A stretch of DNA of 64,000 nucleotides from Sediminibacterium sp. (GTDB taxonomy: Bacteria; Bacteroidota; Bacteroidia; B-17B0; Aurantibacillaceae), in assembly GCA_030054095.1 (NCBI GenBank), contig JASGCO010000005.1, positions 154,149-218,148 of the forward strand, read 5' to 3'. A model generated the notes under the pieces. The model saw only the letters and a list, made by a program, of their open reading frames with translations. It was not told where the DNA came from and did not search any database. Shown piece after piece: positions 51,055 to 59,601 of the stretch. The translations under genes were made by a program, and so were the position numbers. Positions within the stretch are counted from its first letter, which is position 1; each line of letters starts with the position of its first letter.

Positions 51055-51759
51055 CTACGCTTTAAGTGCATAGGCCAAAGCAATGATGCTAAGACGGATG
51101 TCCGGAACGCTTTGTAGTGCTATACAAGCGGCTTCTATGGTAGCACCAGTGGTAATGACATCGTCAACTAAAAGGATGTGTTTGCCTTTGAACAACTCAC
51201 TTTTAAGCGGATTGATAACAAAAACATCTTTCACATTTTCCCAACGTTCGAACTGAAATTTCCTGGTTTGTGTTTTAGTTTCTGTTTGGCGCATCAGGCC
51301 ATTACTGACCAACTCGGCCCCCAGAGATTGTGCCAGCCCTTTACCAATGTACTCGCTTTGATTAAACCCTCTGGCGCGTAATTTTTTAGGATGAAGGGGA
51401 ACCGGAACAATATAGTCTATTCCCGACAATCCCCGGTTTTCGTAACACTCGACCCCCATCATCTGACCCAGATAAGAGGCCAGTAACCGGTGTTGTTTAT
51501 ATTTTATAGTGTGCAGTAATTTTTGAACACGCCCCGATTTTTCGAAGGCAAATAGCGCCCCCGAATGATGTAAGGTGACCCGGCCGGCGAAAGTATGTTC
51601 CAACTGTTGCTCTTGGACGGGATTATTTTTAAGTCGGGGAAGGGTTAACAGACAGGTATTGCAAATGAGCGACTCATGTTTCATTAAAAGATTTTGGCAA
51701 GCAGGGCAACAAGAAGGATAAATTAATGACAGGAAGTCGTTAATAAGTGGCTGTAGCAT
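51055..51759 (-). CDS. comF: ComF family phosphoribosyltransferase-like protein
   Basis: This 234-residue protein has N-terminal zinc-type cysteines (PSCCPACQNLL, LICNTCLLTL) and a C-terminal phosphoribosyltransferase-like domain (FKGKHILLVDDVITTGATIEAACIAL). ComF proteins take part in DNA uptake during natural transformation. I place the start at ATG 51759 (MLQPLINDFLSLIYPSCC). The longer in-frame start at 51873 would overlap the divergent gene. It lies about 107 bp upstream of the propeller-PP2C start on the same strand but is probably a separate unit. The other competence-linked gene here is yraN. Confidence 0.88.
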   Translation of the reverse strand: MLQPLINDFLSLIYPSCCPACQNLLMKHESLICNTCLLTLPRLKNNPVQEQQLEHTFAGRVTLHHSGALFAFEKSGRVQKLLHTIKYKQHRLLASYLGQMMGVECYENRGLSGIDYIVPVPLHPKKLRARGFNQSEYIGKGLAQSLGAELVSNGLMRQTETKTQTRKFQFERWENVKDVFVINPLKSELFKGKHILLVDDVITTGATIEAACIALQSVPDIRLSIIALAYALKA

Positions 51760-51796
51760 ACAACTAAAGTACAATTTTACTTTGTAACTTTGATAC

Positions 51797-52714
51797 ATGT
51801 CAGAAAACGAACAAGCTTCAAAAAAACGGTATGGACTATTTTGGGTAATAATAACCCTTCTAGTTGGAACCAACGCGTTTACGCTCTGGTTATGGATAAA
51901 AGAGAAAAATAAAGTGGCAGATCAGATTGTGGTAACAAAAGAGGTAATTGTAGAACGGGATAATGTAAAAGCGGACCTTTTGGCCCTTCAGAAAGAGTAT
52001 GAAACACTGGAAACCTCTGACGAAGCATTGAAAACAGAAATTGAAGAAAAAAAGCTGAAAATTGCAGAACTGATTCAGGAAGCGGAAAAGCACAAGGGAG
52101 ATGCGTATATAATTTCTAAACTCAGAAAAGAAACGGAAACCCTCCGCGCTATAATGAAGGGGTATGTGCGCACCATTGATAGTTTGGGCGTGTTGAATCA
52201 GGCACTGGTAGCAGAGAAAAAGCAAGTGTTGAAAGAGCTGGATGATGAGAAAACAAAAGGAGATGAACTGAAACGAGAAAAAGAAGAGTTAAAAAGCACC
52301 ATTGCTAAAGGAAGTATTTTAACCTGTTTTAATGTTTCAGCTAAGGGCGTAAAATTTAAGAGTGGAGGCAAAAAGGAATCAGAAACCAACAGAGCCAAAC
52401 GCGTAGAAAAAATAAAAGTCCAGTTTAGTTTAGGTGAAAATAAGATTGCAAAAGCGGGTGAAAAGACAGTATATATAAGAATTATGACCCCGGACGGTAA
52501 AGAAATGGCAAAAGGCTACGATGATAATTACCGCTTTACCTTTGGCAAATCAAGTGGTTACTTTGCAGGAAAGGAGACGGTTAATTATGCTAATACGGAA
52601 ATAACGGCCGTTACATATTGCGAAGGGCAAGGCGAGTTTTTACCAGGAAATTATCAGGTTGAAATTACCTGTGATGGTGTGGTAATTGGCAGTGGTAATT
52701 TCAAACTGGACTAG
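51797..52714 (+). CDS. Membrane-anchored coiled-coil protein, unknown function
   Basis: This 305-residue protein has a short cytoplasmic N-terminus, one membrane helix (about 13-33, FWVIITLLVGTNAFTLWLW), a long coiled coil (about 40-180, rich in Lys, Glu and Leu) and a C-terminal beta-rich domain (about 185-305, VKVQFSLGENKI-like, ITDPDGKEMAKG-like, LPGNYQVEITCDGVVIGSG). The C-terminal part looks like an Ig or E-set fold. A cell-envelope spacer or scaffold is plausible. I recognise no family. A -7-like TAACTTTG ends 4 nt before its ATG, so the mRNA might be leaderless. Confidence 0.7.
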   Translation: MSENEQASKKRYGLFWVIITLLVGTNAFTLWLWIKEKNKVADQIVVTKEVIVERDNVKADLLALQKEYETLETSDEALKTEIEEKKLKIAELIQEAEKHKGDAYIISKLRKETETLRAIMKGYVRTIDSLGVLNQALVAEKKQVLKELDDEKTKGDELKREKEELKSTIAKGSILTCFNVSAKGVKFKSGGKKESETNRAKRVEKIKVQFSLGENKIAKAGEKTVYIRIMTPDGKEMAKGYDDNYRFTFGKSSGYFAGKETVNYANTEITAVTYCEGQGEFLPGNYQVEITCDGVVIGSGNFKLD

Positions 52715-52803
52715 TAAAACCGGTCGGACCTTTTAAATTTTATAACATTTCAGGTTAGCGGGCAAGCGTTCGCTTTCAAATAAAACAGTATCTTTGGCGG
52801 CTG

Positions 52804-53496
52804 ATGTTCAAAGATAAAATAAGAAGCCTGTTTCGGTTTTACCGTATCCCTTTACTTACGGTTATTTTGGTTTTACTCGTCGATCAGTGTATCAAAATTT
52901 ATATTAAACTAAATTATCCGTTGGGAGAAGTCGGAAGAATTGGAGACTGGTGTGTTTTGCATTTTACCGAAAATCCGGGAATGGCCTTCGGGTTTGAATT
53001 TGGCGGTGATTATGGCAAATTAATGCTGAGTGTATTCAGAATAATAGCCTGTATAGGGGGCTTATTTTATATCCGGTATATTTTAAAACAGAATGAACAC
53101 AAAGGGTTTGTTTTTGCCGTATCACTTATTTTGGCCGGGGCGGTAGGAAATATCTTAGACAGTATGTTTTATGGAGTGTTGTTCGGGGAAAGTACCCAAT
53201 TGGACGTAGCGAAGTTTTTACCGGTGGAAGGCGGGTATGCAGGTTTTCTGCACGGTCACGTTGTAGATATGTTTTACTTTCCTATTGTAAACGGCCATTT
53301 CCCGGATTGGTTTCCGGTGTGGGGAGGAGAAGAGTTCCAGTTTTTCAGACCTATTTTTAACTTTGCAGATGCCGCCATTTCAGGAGGGGTAGCTATTATT
53401 ATTCTTTTTCAGAAAACATTTAATAAGAAAAGCGGAATGGCTGTTACCAAAACTCCGGTAGAGCCGATTACCGAATCAAATTTGAACACAAATTGA
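52804..53496 (+). CDS. lspA: Lipoprotein signal peptidase (LspA)
   Basis: This 230-residue membrane protease cleaves lipoprotein signal peptides after lipidation. Four membrane helices are present. The catalytic aspartates lie in AGAVGNILDSMFYG and FNFADAAIS. FTENPGMAFG is the family's conserved loop. The protein is longer than E. coli LspA (164) because of an insert of about 50 residues between the two aspartates (LDVAKFLPVEGGYAGFL to FPVWGGEEFQFF), typical of Bacteroidota. TATCTTTG (52789-52796) ends 7 nt before the ATG. The downstream gene is ferrochelatase (41-bp gap). Confidence 0.92.
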   Translation: MFKDKIRSLFRFYRIPLLTVILVLLVDQCIKIYIKLNYPLGEVGRIGDWCVLHFTENPGMAFGFEFGGDYGKLMLSVFRIIACIGGLFYIRYILKQNEHKGFVFAVSLILAGAVGNILDSMFYGVLFGESTQLDVAKFLPVEGGYAGFLHGHVVDMFYFPIVNGHFPDWFPVWGGEEFQFFRPIFNFADAAISGGVAIIILFQKTFNKKSGMAVTKTPVEPITESNLNTN

Positions 53497-53537
53497 TCTT
53501 GTTTGTTCTTATCGGAACATTGTAGATAAACGGAAGA

Positions 53538-54548
53538 ATGAAAGACGCTATACTCCTCATAAATTTAGGTACACCCGATGCGCCAACCGCTTCTAAAGTG
53601 GGTAAATACCTGACACAATTTCTGAATGACCGCAGGGTTATTGATATTAATCCGACAGGAAGGTTCTTGCTGGTAAACTTTATCATTGTTCCTTTTCGTA
53701 GTTTCCGCAGTGCTAAACTGTACCAGCATATTTGGACAAAAGACGGTTCACCCCTTTTATTGAACAGTATAGAGTTAAAGGATAAATTGCAGCGACTCAC
53801 AGGAAAAGATTGTATGGTGGAACTGGCCATGCGGTATCAGAAGCCCGGCATCCGGCAGGCATTAGAAACCATACGAAAGTCACAGGCAGAGAGAATTCAT
53901 ATTGTACCGCTTTATCCACAATATGCCAGTAGCAGTACAGGCAGTACCATTGAGGCCGTTTTAAAGGAAATTCAATCGTGGGAGGTAATTCCCAATATCA
54001 ACATAATAAGTAAGTTTTACGATCACCCCCGTTTTCTGGATGCGTTGTTGTTTGAGGCAAAGAAACATAAGATAGAGGATTACGACCACGTCGTGTTTAG
54101 TTACCATGGACTCCCGGAACGGCAAATACGGAAGGGATCCCAACATTATGGGGGGGGCCATTGTGTAATGGGTGACTGCTGTAAAACCATCACTAAAAAC
54201 AACCGGTATTGCTATCGCGCCAATAGTTTTGAAACAACCCGCAGATTGGTAAAAGCGCTTAATATTCCCGAAGGAAAGTACACTACGGCTTTTCAGAGTC
54301 GGCTCGACAACAAATGGTTAATGCCATTTAGTGATAAAGTAGTGGCCGATCTTGCTAAAAAAGGAGCAAAAAATATACTGATGTTTTCTCCTGCTTTTGT
54401 AGCGGATTGTTTAGAAACAATCCATGAAATAGGGACGGAATACGACGAAATTTTTAAGGAACACGGAGGCCAAAAAGTCACATTAGTTGGAAGTTTAAAT
54501 GCCGGGGATGAGTGGGTGAAAGCATTGAAAGATATAATTCTGGGATAA
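53538..54548 (+). CDS. hemH: Ferrochelatase (HemH)
   Basis: This 336-residue enzyme inserts ferrous iron into protoporphyrin IX, the last step of heme synthesis. Motifs are LINLGTPDAPTASKVGKYL, IVPLYPQYASSSTGST, VVFSYHGLPERQIRKGS (metal-binding His) and TTAFQSRLDNKWLMPF. Near residues 205-222 it has several cysteines (HCVMGDCCKT, then RYCYR), unlike E. coli HemH, which might hold a cluster or metal. Heme made here would serve the TDO, globin and catalase found in this window, though the genes are not linked. Confidence 0.92.
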   Translation: MKDAILLINLGTPDAPTASKVGKYLTQFLNDRRVIDINPTGRFLLVNFIIVPFRSFRSAKLYQHIWTKDGSPLLLNSIELKDKLQRLTGKDCMVELAMRYQKPGIRQALETIRKSQAERIHIVPLYPQYASSSTGSTIEAVLKEIQSWEVIPNINIISKFYDHPRFLDALLFEAKKHKIEDYDHVVFSYHGLPERQIRKGSQHYGGGHCVMGDCCKTITKNNRYCYRANSFETTRRLVKALNIPEGKYTTAFQSRLDNKWLMPFSDKVVADLAKKGAKNILMFSPAFVADCLETIHEIGTEYDEIFKEHGGQKVTLVGSLNAGDEWVKALKDIILG

Positions 54549-54740
54549 AACGCCGCGCCAACAGCGATTTATAAACACTTTTCTGGTTTTTTATAAACGC
54601 CTGAAAATCAATTCGTTAATTTTTATTTAACATTCTAATCAACAGATTTTCAACAGGTTAGTAACCTTAAAAACACGTGCTGTAGGAGGACAATTAAAAG
54701 AAATTCGTCTAAAAACGGAGTTATTAACACATTTAATCCC

Positions 54741-54748
54741 TACCTTTG
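54741..54748 (+). promoter_or_regulatory. -7 element of the gene at 54771
   Basis: TACCTTTG matches TAnnTTTG exactly and ends 22 nt before the ATG. The position 19 nt upstream is AGT rather than TTG, so the -33 element is weak. Confidence 0.5.
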
Positions 54749-54770
54749 TTAATAAGTTAGCTTGTTTATC

Positions 54771-55208
54771 ATGTTTGAAATTTTAAAACACTTCGAAACA
54801 AAGTATGGAACCCTTAAAAAAAAGGGATTACGCATTGAGGGTTTATCTATGATTGATCCTAAGCGGAAAAAACATGTAATTATGGTAAGCAAACCATTCA
54901 TGTTTGATAACCGACAATTGCCGAAAGTGTACGAGGGATTGGAAATTAAAGCTAAGATAGAAGGCGTGCTTCCTAAAGAATTCGCAATTAAAAAAGACTC
55001 TCCTAAAAAGGAGTATGTTTGGGCTCCCAACAAATTTGAAAAGTATGTTGACCGTTGTGCGGACGAAATCAGGATGCAGTTTGGAAACCCTGATATGACG
55101 CGTGAAGAGATGCTGGATGCATTAGCGTTCGGAAATTTTGAAGAGCATAAACGCAAAAGTTTACAATTGATGAAAGAAGGGAAAATCCCAGCTTTTAAAA
55201 TGAATTAA
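54771..55208 (+). CDS. Conserved small basic protein, unknown function
   Basis: This is a 145-residue soluble protein starting at ATG 54771 (MFEILKHFETKYGTL). A TTG at 54762 would add only three residues. It is rich in Lys and Met, with segments RIEGLSMIDPKRKKHVIMV, LEIKAKIEGVLPKEFAIKK and PNKFEKYVDRCADEIRMQF. It shows no signal peptide, membrane helix or catalytic motif. I recognise no family. It stands alone between hemH and a thioesterase gene, with its own promoter and a strong terminator downstream, so it is probably expressed on its own. Confidence 0.75.
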   Translation: MFEILKHFETKYGTLKKKGLRIEGLSMIDPKRKKHVIMVSKPFMFDNRQLPKVYEGLEIKAKIEGVLPKEFAIKKDSPKKEYVWAPNKFEKYVDRCADEIRMQFGNPDMTREEMLDALAFGNFEEHKRKSLQLMKEGKIPAFKMN

Positions 55209-55304
55209 AAATAGTGTTGTTGCGCAAGGATTGAGATTTCCTTGAAAGAAGATAAGCAAACAATTGTTATAATTAAGGGTTAAACAGTTTTTGCTTTGGT
55301 TAGA

Positions 55305-55333
55305 AATGACGGTTGGTTACCGTCATTTTTTTT
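55305..55333 (+). terminator. Intrinsic terminator after the gene at 54771
   Basis: AATGACGGT, a 5-nt loop and ACCGTCATT form a perfect 9-bp stem followed by an uninterrupted T-run of eight. It is 97 nt after the stop codon. Confidence 0.9.
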
Positions 55334-55399
55334 GATACACTCTTTAAACGGGTTATTCTCATAATAAAAACAGATATTTTTGAACGTTACATTTAATAT

Positions 55400-55843
55400 A
55401 TGGATTCAATCACTTCAATCTGGCATGGCGAATTAACGACCGAAGATCTTAACCAACTCAATAATGGTTCTCTGGGAGAGCATCTTAATATTGTTTTTAC
55501 AGAGAAGGGCCCCGATTACCTGGTGGCCACAATGCCTGTAAATGAAAAAACCAAACAACCGTTTGGATTATTGCATGGGGGGGCTTCGGTGGCCCTGGCA
55601 GAAACAGTTGGTAGCGTAGCAACATGGTGCTGCGTTAACCGTGAAACGTTTATTGGTGTTGGGATTGAAATTAATGCCAATCATATCAAAGCTGTAACAA
55701 GTGGCAGCGTAAAGGCCGTATGTCGCCCTTTAAGTGTTAGCGGCCGTTTGCATATATGGGATATAAAATTGTATAACGAGGCAAACGAACTTTGCTGCAC
55801 AAGCCGTTTTACGTGTATGGTAGTAGCCAAAAATAAGTTTTGA
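55400..55843 (+). CDS. Hotdog-fold thioesterase (PaaI/YdiI type)
   Basis: This 147-residue protein has the hotdog fold. The family core is LLHGGASVALAETVGSVATW with Glu on the central helix, and the strand GIEINANHIKAVTSGSVKAVCRPLSVSGRLHIWDIKL. It resembles YdiI/MenI and PaaI, which hydrolyse aromatic acyl-CoA thioesters such as DHNA-CoA in menaquinone synthesis. No menaquinone genes adjoin, so the substrate is open. TATTTTTG at 55375-55382 ends 17 nt before the ATG and is the likely promoter. Confidence 0.86.
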   Translation: MDSITSIWHGELTTEDLNQLNNGSLGEHLNIVFTEKGPDYLVATMPVNEKTKQPFGLLHGGASVALAETVGSVATWCCVNRETFIGVGIEINANHIKAVTSGSVKAVCRPLSVSGRLHIWDIKLYNEANELCCTSRFTCMVVAKNKF

Positions 55844-55927
55844 CAGAAGTAGCTGGTTAAATTTTTGTGTATTACATTTTTAAGCACTACCTGTCAAATC
55901 TCCTATATTTGCTATTCCTAATGTAAT

Positions 55928-57124
55928 ATGAAAACAGTTGATTCTATAAATTTTGCGGGCCAGCGTGCCGTGATTCGTGTTGATTTTAATGTACCACTTA
56001 ACGATCAGTTTCAGGTAACAGACCTTACACGCATTAAGGCGGCTATCCCAACGCTTAAAAAAATATTGAACGATGGGGGAAGCATTGTGTTGATGAGCCA
56101 TTTGGGTCGGCCAAAAGAGGGACCAACCGAAAAGTACTCACTGCGTCACATTGTAAGCAGTGTAAGTGAGCAATTGGGAACCGCTGTCCAATTTGTTGGC
56201 GACTGCATAAGCGAAGAGGCGTTTTCCAAATCAGCTTCTTTAAAAGCGGGAGAAGTAGTGTTACTCGAAAACCTGCGTTTTTACAAAGACGAAGAAAAAG
56301 GGAACGAAGCGTTTGCTCAGAAATTAAGTGAGCATGGAACGGTTTATGTAAACGATGCCTTTGGAACAGCGCACCGGGCACACGCTTCAACAGCTGTAAT
56401 AGCTAAGTTTTTTACAACTGAAAAAAAATGTTTTGGATATGTAATGGCAGGAGAGGTAGCGAGTATTAATAAAGTACTAACCAGTGCCGAGAAGCCATTT
56501 ACCGCCATCATTGGTGGTGCTAAAGTAAGCGACAAAATTCTGATCATTGAACAATTAATGAATAAAGCCAACAATATTCTTATTGGTGGTGGAATGGCTT
56601 TTACCTTTATTAAAGCCTTGGGTGGACAAATCGGAAAATCGCTTTGTGAAGAGGACCGTTTGGATATTGCAAAAGAATTGATCGAAAAAGCAAAGGCAAA
56701 AGGAGTAAACCTGTATTTGCCATCGGATGCGGTAATAGCGGATAATTTTTCCAACGATGCGGCATTTAAAACCTGTAATATTGATGCCATTCCCGATGGG
56801 TGGATGGGGCTGGATATTGGCCCGGAGAGTGTAAAACACTATGGAGAGGTGATTAAAGCCAGCAGAACCATACTATGGAATGGTCCAATGGGCGTTTTCG
56901 AAATGAGTAATTTTGAAAATGGCACCCGGCAGGCCGCTTACGATATTGTAGAGGCCACTAAAACCGGGGCGTATTCGTTAATTGGCGGAGGAGATAGTGT
57001 TGCCGCGATTAATAAATACAATTTGTCTTCGCAGGTAAGTTATGTTAGTACAGGCGGCGGCGCATTGCTCGAGTATATTGAGCAAGGCAGTTTACCCGGC
57101 GTAGAAGCGATAGAAAAAGCATGA
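55928..57124 (+). CDS. pgk: Phosphoglycerate kinase
   Basis: This 398-residue glycolytic kinase moves phosphate from 1,3-bisphosphoglycerate to ADP. Signature regions are [55 protein letters not shown] and the nucleotide loop [11 protein letters not shown]. Length is normal. TATATTTG (55904-55911) lies 16 nt before the ATG. A tiny lipoprotein gene starts 4 nt before its stop codon (ATGA), so the two are translationally coupled. Confidence 0.96.
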   Translation: MKTVDSINFAGQRAVIRVDFNVPLNDQFQVTDLTRIKAAIPTLKKILNDGGSIVLMSHLGRPKEGPTEKYSLRHIVSSVSEQLGTAVQFVGDCISEEAFSKSASLKAGEVVLLENLRFYKDEEKGNEAFAQKLSEHGTVYVNDAFGTAHRAHASTAVIAKFFTTEKKCFGYVMAGEVASINKVLTSAEKPFTAIIGGAKVSDKILIIEQLMNKANNILIGGGMAFTFIKALGGQIGKSLCEEDRLDIAKELIEKAKAKGVNLYLPSDAVIADNFSNDAAFKTCNIDAIPDGWMGLDIGPESVKHYGEVIKASRTILWNGPMGVFEMSNFENGTRQAAYDIVEATKTGAYSLIGGGDSVAAINKYNLSSQVSYVSTGGGALLEYIEQGSLPGVEAIEKA

Positions 57125-57309
57125 AATATAACAGGATTATACTAGCCATTAGTGTGCTTTTCACGGTTTCCTGTAAAAAGACTTACACCTGTGAATGCAA
57201 AAACGCTTTTAGTACGTATAATGCCGGCGAAAAAGAAGGGACGCGCTGGCAGGCCAAAAAGCACTGCAAAAGTTTATCAACATCATCTACAGAGTGTTAT
57301 TTAAAATAA
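57121..57309 (+). CDS. Small cysteine-rich lipoprotein
   Basis: This 62-residue protein has a lipoprotein signal peptide with lipobox LFTVSC (C18). The mature part of about 45 residues has four more cysteines (TCECKN, HCKS, ECYLK) which could form disulfides. It overlaps the pgk stop by 4 nt and precedes ispF by 9 nt, so it lies in a glycolysis/isoprenoid transcript with no obvious functional tie. I recognise no family. Small size and position raise the chance that it is unnoticed in annotations. Confidence 0.7.
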   Translation: MKYNRIILAISVLFTVSCKKTYTCECKNAFSTYNAGEKEGTRWQAKKHCKSLSTSSTECYLK

Positions 57310-57318
57310 TCATTAGGC

Positions 57319-57804
57319 ATGAATATCAGGGTAGGATTTGGATACGATGTACACCCACTTGGAGAAGATCGGGAATTATGGCTGGGAGGAGTTAGGCTGG
57401 AATTCGAAAAAGGCTGTGTCGGTCATAGTGATGCGGATGTGTTATTACACGCTATTTGTGACGCTCTTTTGGGTGCGGCAAATTTAAGGGATATAGGATT
57501 CCATTTCCCAAATACCAACCCAAAGTACAAAGGAGCTGATAGTAAATTGCTGTTAGCAGAAGTTGTGCGTTTACTGAATGAAAGGGGGTATGCTATAGGG
57601 AATATTGACGCAACGCTTAGTTTGGAAGCCCCGAAGGTAAATCCTCATATTAAGGCTATGCAGGAAGTTTTGGCGCCTATTTTAAATGTCTCAGAGGACG
57701 AAGTGTCCATTAAGGCCACCACTAATGAAAGATTGGGGTATGTAGGCCGGGGAGAGGGAGTAAATGCTTATGCAGTAGCGCTTATTTACAAAAAGAGTAT
57801 TTAG
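57319..57804 (+). CDS. ispF: 2-C-methyl-D-erythritol 2,4-cyclodiphosphate synthase (IspF)
   Basis: This 161-residue enzyme makes MEcPP in the non-mevalonate isoprenoid pathway. The zinc-site motifs are GFGYDVHPLGED and GHSDADVLLHAICDALLGAA. DIGFHFPNTNPKYKGADS and KATTNERLGYVGRGEG complete the trimer active sites. All expected residues are present and the length is normal. It follows the small lipoprotein gene by 9 nt. Confidence 0.96.
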   Translation: MNIRVGFGYDVHPLGEDRELWLGGVRLEFEKGCVGHSDADVLLHAICDALLGAANLRDIGFHFPNTNPKYKGADSKLLLAEVVRLLNERGYAIGNIDATLSLEAPKVNPHIKAMQEVLAPILNVSEDEVSIKATTNERLGYVGRGEGVNAYAVALIYKKSI

Positions 57805-57840
57805 AAGTATCATTTTGAGCAGTTATTTGATTGCGGCAGA

Positions 57841-57871
57841 TTTGTTTTAACAAATGGATAGTATACATTTG
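57841..57871 (+). promoter_or_regulatory. Promoter of the T9SS protein gene at 57893
   Basis: TTTG (57841-57844), a 19-nt spacer and TACATTTG (57864-57871) match the Bacteroidota -33/-7 consensus exactly. Transcription would begin near 57877, after the upstream candidate start at 57854, which therefore cannot be used. Confidence 0.8.
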
Positions 57872-57892
57872 TTAAAACTTAATTATTTGCCA

Positions 57893-58942
57893 ATGAAAAA
57901 TTTATACTTTGTTTTTATTACAATTTGTTTTCTGTTATTCTCTCCGGCAAAAGCCCAACTTACTTTAACAAAGGCGGCTAACGAACCCGTGGCAGGAGAT
58001 ACTTACACTAATGTGGCACACGACTCGGTAACAGTTATTCCAAAAACAACGGGAAATGGTGTGTTGTGGGATTTTTCGAACGCAACAAAGCGGACTACTA
58101 CTACCGCAGAAGTTCCTTTCTCATATACAACCGCGGCCGCTGTGGCAGGATCTACGAATTACCCTGGCTGTAATTTAGTGGAAGTTGGCGGCAGTGGCAA
58201 CACTTACGGTTACTATAAAACCACCGCCACACAATATGAACTATTAGGGCAAACCACAACAGCCGGCGCATTTAACTTCACCAATAGTGCGGTGCTTGCA
58301 ACCTGGCCTATAGCCTACGGATACAATGCTACGGATGCTATTGCCGGGGCAATAACTGCGGGTACAATTAACGCTAATGCTTCGGGGAACATGACGGTTT
58401 CTGCCACCGGAACCGGTTCACTGGTATTACCGGGTGGCGCTACCTTAACCAACGTATTGCAGCTAAAAGTTAATCAGAGACTCACCGCTCCGGTTACTAT
58501 TCCCGGGCTTCCATTTGCTGTTACGGCAACGCTTAATTTATCCACTTATCAGTATTATCATGCTTCAGATAAGTTCGCCATTGTTAATGTTAGTTATCAG
58601 AGCCTTGCCTTGCCTATAGGATCACCTTCAGTTACAGCTTCATTATTTATTAATGCCAAAGCGGTACCTATTGGTATAAAAGAAACGGCATTGGATGTTT
58701 CTAAAGTGACGGTATATCCTAGTCCCGCTAATACTTTGTTAAGTATAAAATTGAACAGCGATCGCGCAGCATTAAAAGGTGTAAAAGTATTTAATCAACT
58801 GGGAGAAATGGTACTCACACACAGCGGACATGAAGTTAGTGAGGTGCTGAACCTGAACGTTGAATCTTTAAAAGCCGGAATTTACTTTCTGAAAATGGAA
58901 ACATCAGAAGGCTCGGTAACAACGAAATTTATTAAGGAGTAA
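57893..58942 (+). CDS. Secreted protein with T9SS sorting domain
   Basis: This 349-residue protein starts at ATG 57893 (MKNLYFVFITICFLLFSPAKAQ signal peptide). A longer frame from 57854 is ruled out by the promoter position. The mature part is a repetitive beta-rich domain (about 25-265) rich in Thr, Ala, Asn and Gly (GDTYTNVAHDSVTVIP, YPGCNLVEVGGSGNTYGYYK, LPGGATLTNVLQLKVNQRL). The last 80 residues are a type A sorting domain (VTVYPSPANTLLSIKL, VFNQLGEMVLTH, LKAGIYFLKMET). It should be anchored at the surface. It ends in a strong terminator and is probably transcribed alone. Function unknown. Confidence 0.8.
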   Translation: MKNLYFVFITICFLLFSPAKAQLTLTKAANEPVAGDTYTNVAHDSVTVIPKTTGNGVLWDFSNATKRTTTTAEVPFSYTTAAAVAGSTNYPGCNLVEVGGSGNTYGYYKTTATQYELLGQTTTAGAFNFTNSAVLATWPIAYGYNATDAIAGAITAGTINANASGNMTVSATGTGSLVLPGGATLTNVLQLKVNQRLTAPVTIPGLPFAVTATLNLSTYQYYHASDKFAIVNVSYQSLALPIGSPSVTASLFINAKAVPIGIKETALDVSKVTVYPSPANTLLSIKLNSDRAALKGVKVFNQLGEMVLTHSGHEVSEVLNLNVESLKAGIYFLKMETSEGSVTTKFIKE

Positions 58943-58972
58943 TCTGTAATCCTTAAAGAGAAAGAAAATTTA

Positions 58973-59004
58973 AACCCGGTTTTGCAATTTAAACCGGGTT
59001 TTTT
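58973..59004 (+). terminator. Intrinsic terminator after the T9SS protein gene
   Basis: AACCCGGTTT, an 8-nt loop and AAACCGGGTT form a perfect 10-bp stem followed by TTTT, 30 nt after the stop codon. Confidence 0.9.
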
Positions 59005-59069
59005 ATATGTCTGGATGTATACTAATTATTAATGGGAGCGAATGGAGTAGGGTAAAAACGGATTTCAAA

Positions 59070-59540
59070 TTATTTTAGTGAGTAACCCAATCCATTCAGT
59101 AATGCTTTGCTGCCGTTCCACACTAATTGAAACACCTCTTCAAAATCTTTTTCTGTTCCGTAATAGGGATCGGGAACAATCTTGTTTTCGTTGGGATACA
59201 AATAATCCAGAAATAATTTGACTTTTTTGTGATGCGCCGGAAGTGGACTTAACGATTTGATATTTTTGATATTGGACTCGTCCATCCCAAGAATGAGGTC
59301 AAACTCATCGAAATCTGAAGGATTAAATTGCCGCGCCCGCAAAGGCTTTAAGTTAACGCCGTGTTTAAGCGCGTTTTGAATAGTGCGGTTATCAGGGGCC
59401 TCATTAATATGATACCCTGATGTTCCGGCAGAGTCAATTACCAGATTTTCTAACTGATACTGTTCTTTAAGGTGAAGTAAAATGCCTTCTGCAACTGGTG
59501 ATCGGCAGATATTGCCCAGGCACACAACAAGAATTTTCAT
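59070..59540 (-). CDS. Low-molecular-weight protein tyrosine phosphatase
   Basis: This 156-residue phosphatase has the P-loop VCLGNICRSP (catalytic C7, R13) and the late acid loop VPDPYYG with the catalytic Asp. It removes phosphate from tyrosine, often of bacterial kinases that control capsule or exopolysaccharide export. The next gene on the other strand is a glycosyltransferase, which may be related, but no kinase is linked. Length and motifs are normal. Confidence 0.92.
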   Translation of the reverse strand: MKILVVCLGNICRSPVAEGILLHLKEQYQLENLVIDSAGTSGYHINEAPDNRTIQNALKHGVNLKPLRARQFNPSDFDEFDLILGMDESNIKNIKSLSPLPAHHKKVKLFLDYLYPNENKIVPDPYYGTEKDFEEVFQLVWNGSKALLNGLGYSLK

Positions 59541-59601
59541 AATGGACGTAAAGATAGGTTTATAACGAATAGAAAGATTAGTTTAATTTTGACAAAAGTT
59601 A

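Noticed and set aside
46941..51083. Longer start of the propeller-PP2C gene at 51083
   Set aside because: It would overlap comF and put 45 residues before the natural signal peptide at ATG 50948.
51055..51873. Longer start of comF at 51873
   Set aside because: It would overlap the divergent coiled-coil gene. ATG 51759 gives the usual ComF N-terminus with the zinc cysteines.
57854..58942. Longer start of the T9SS protein gene at 57854
   Set aside because: A perfect -33/-7 promoter lies at 57841-57871, so the RNA starts after 57854. The next ATG (57893) begins a proper signal peptide.
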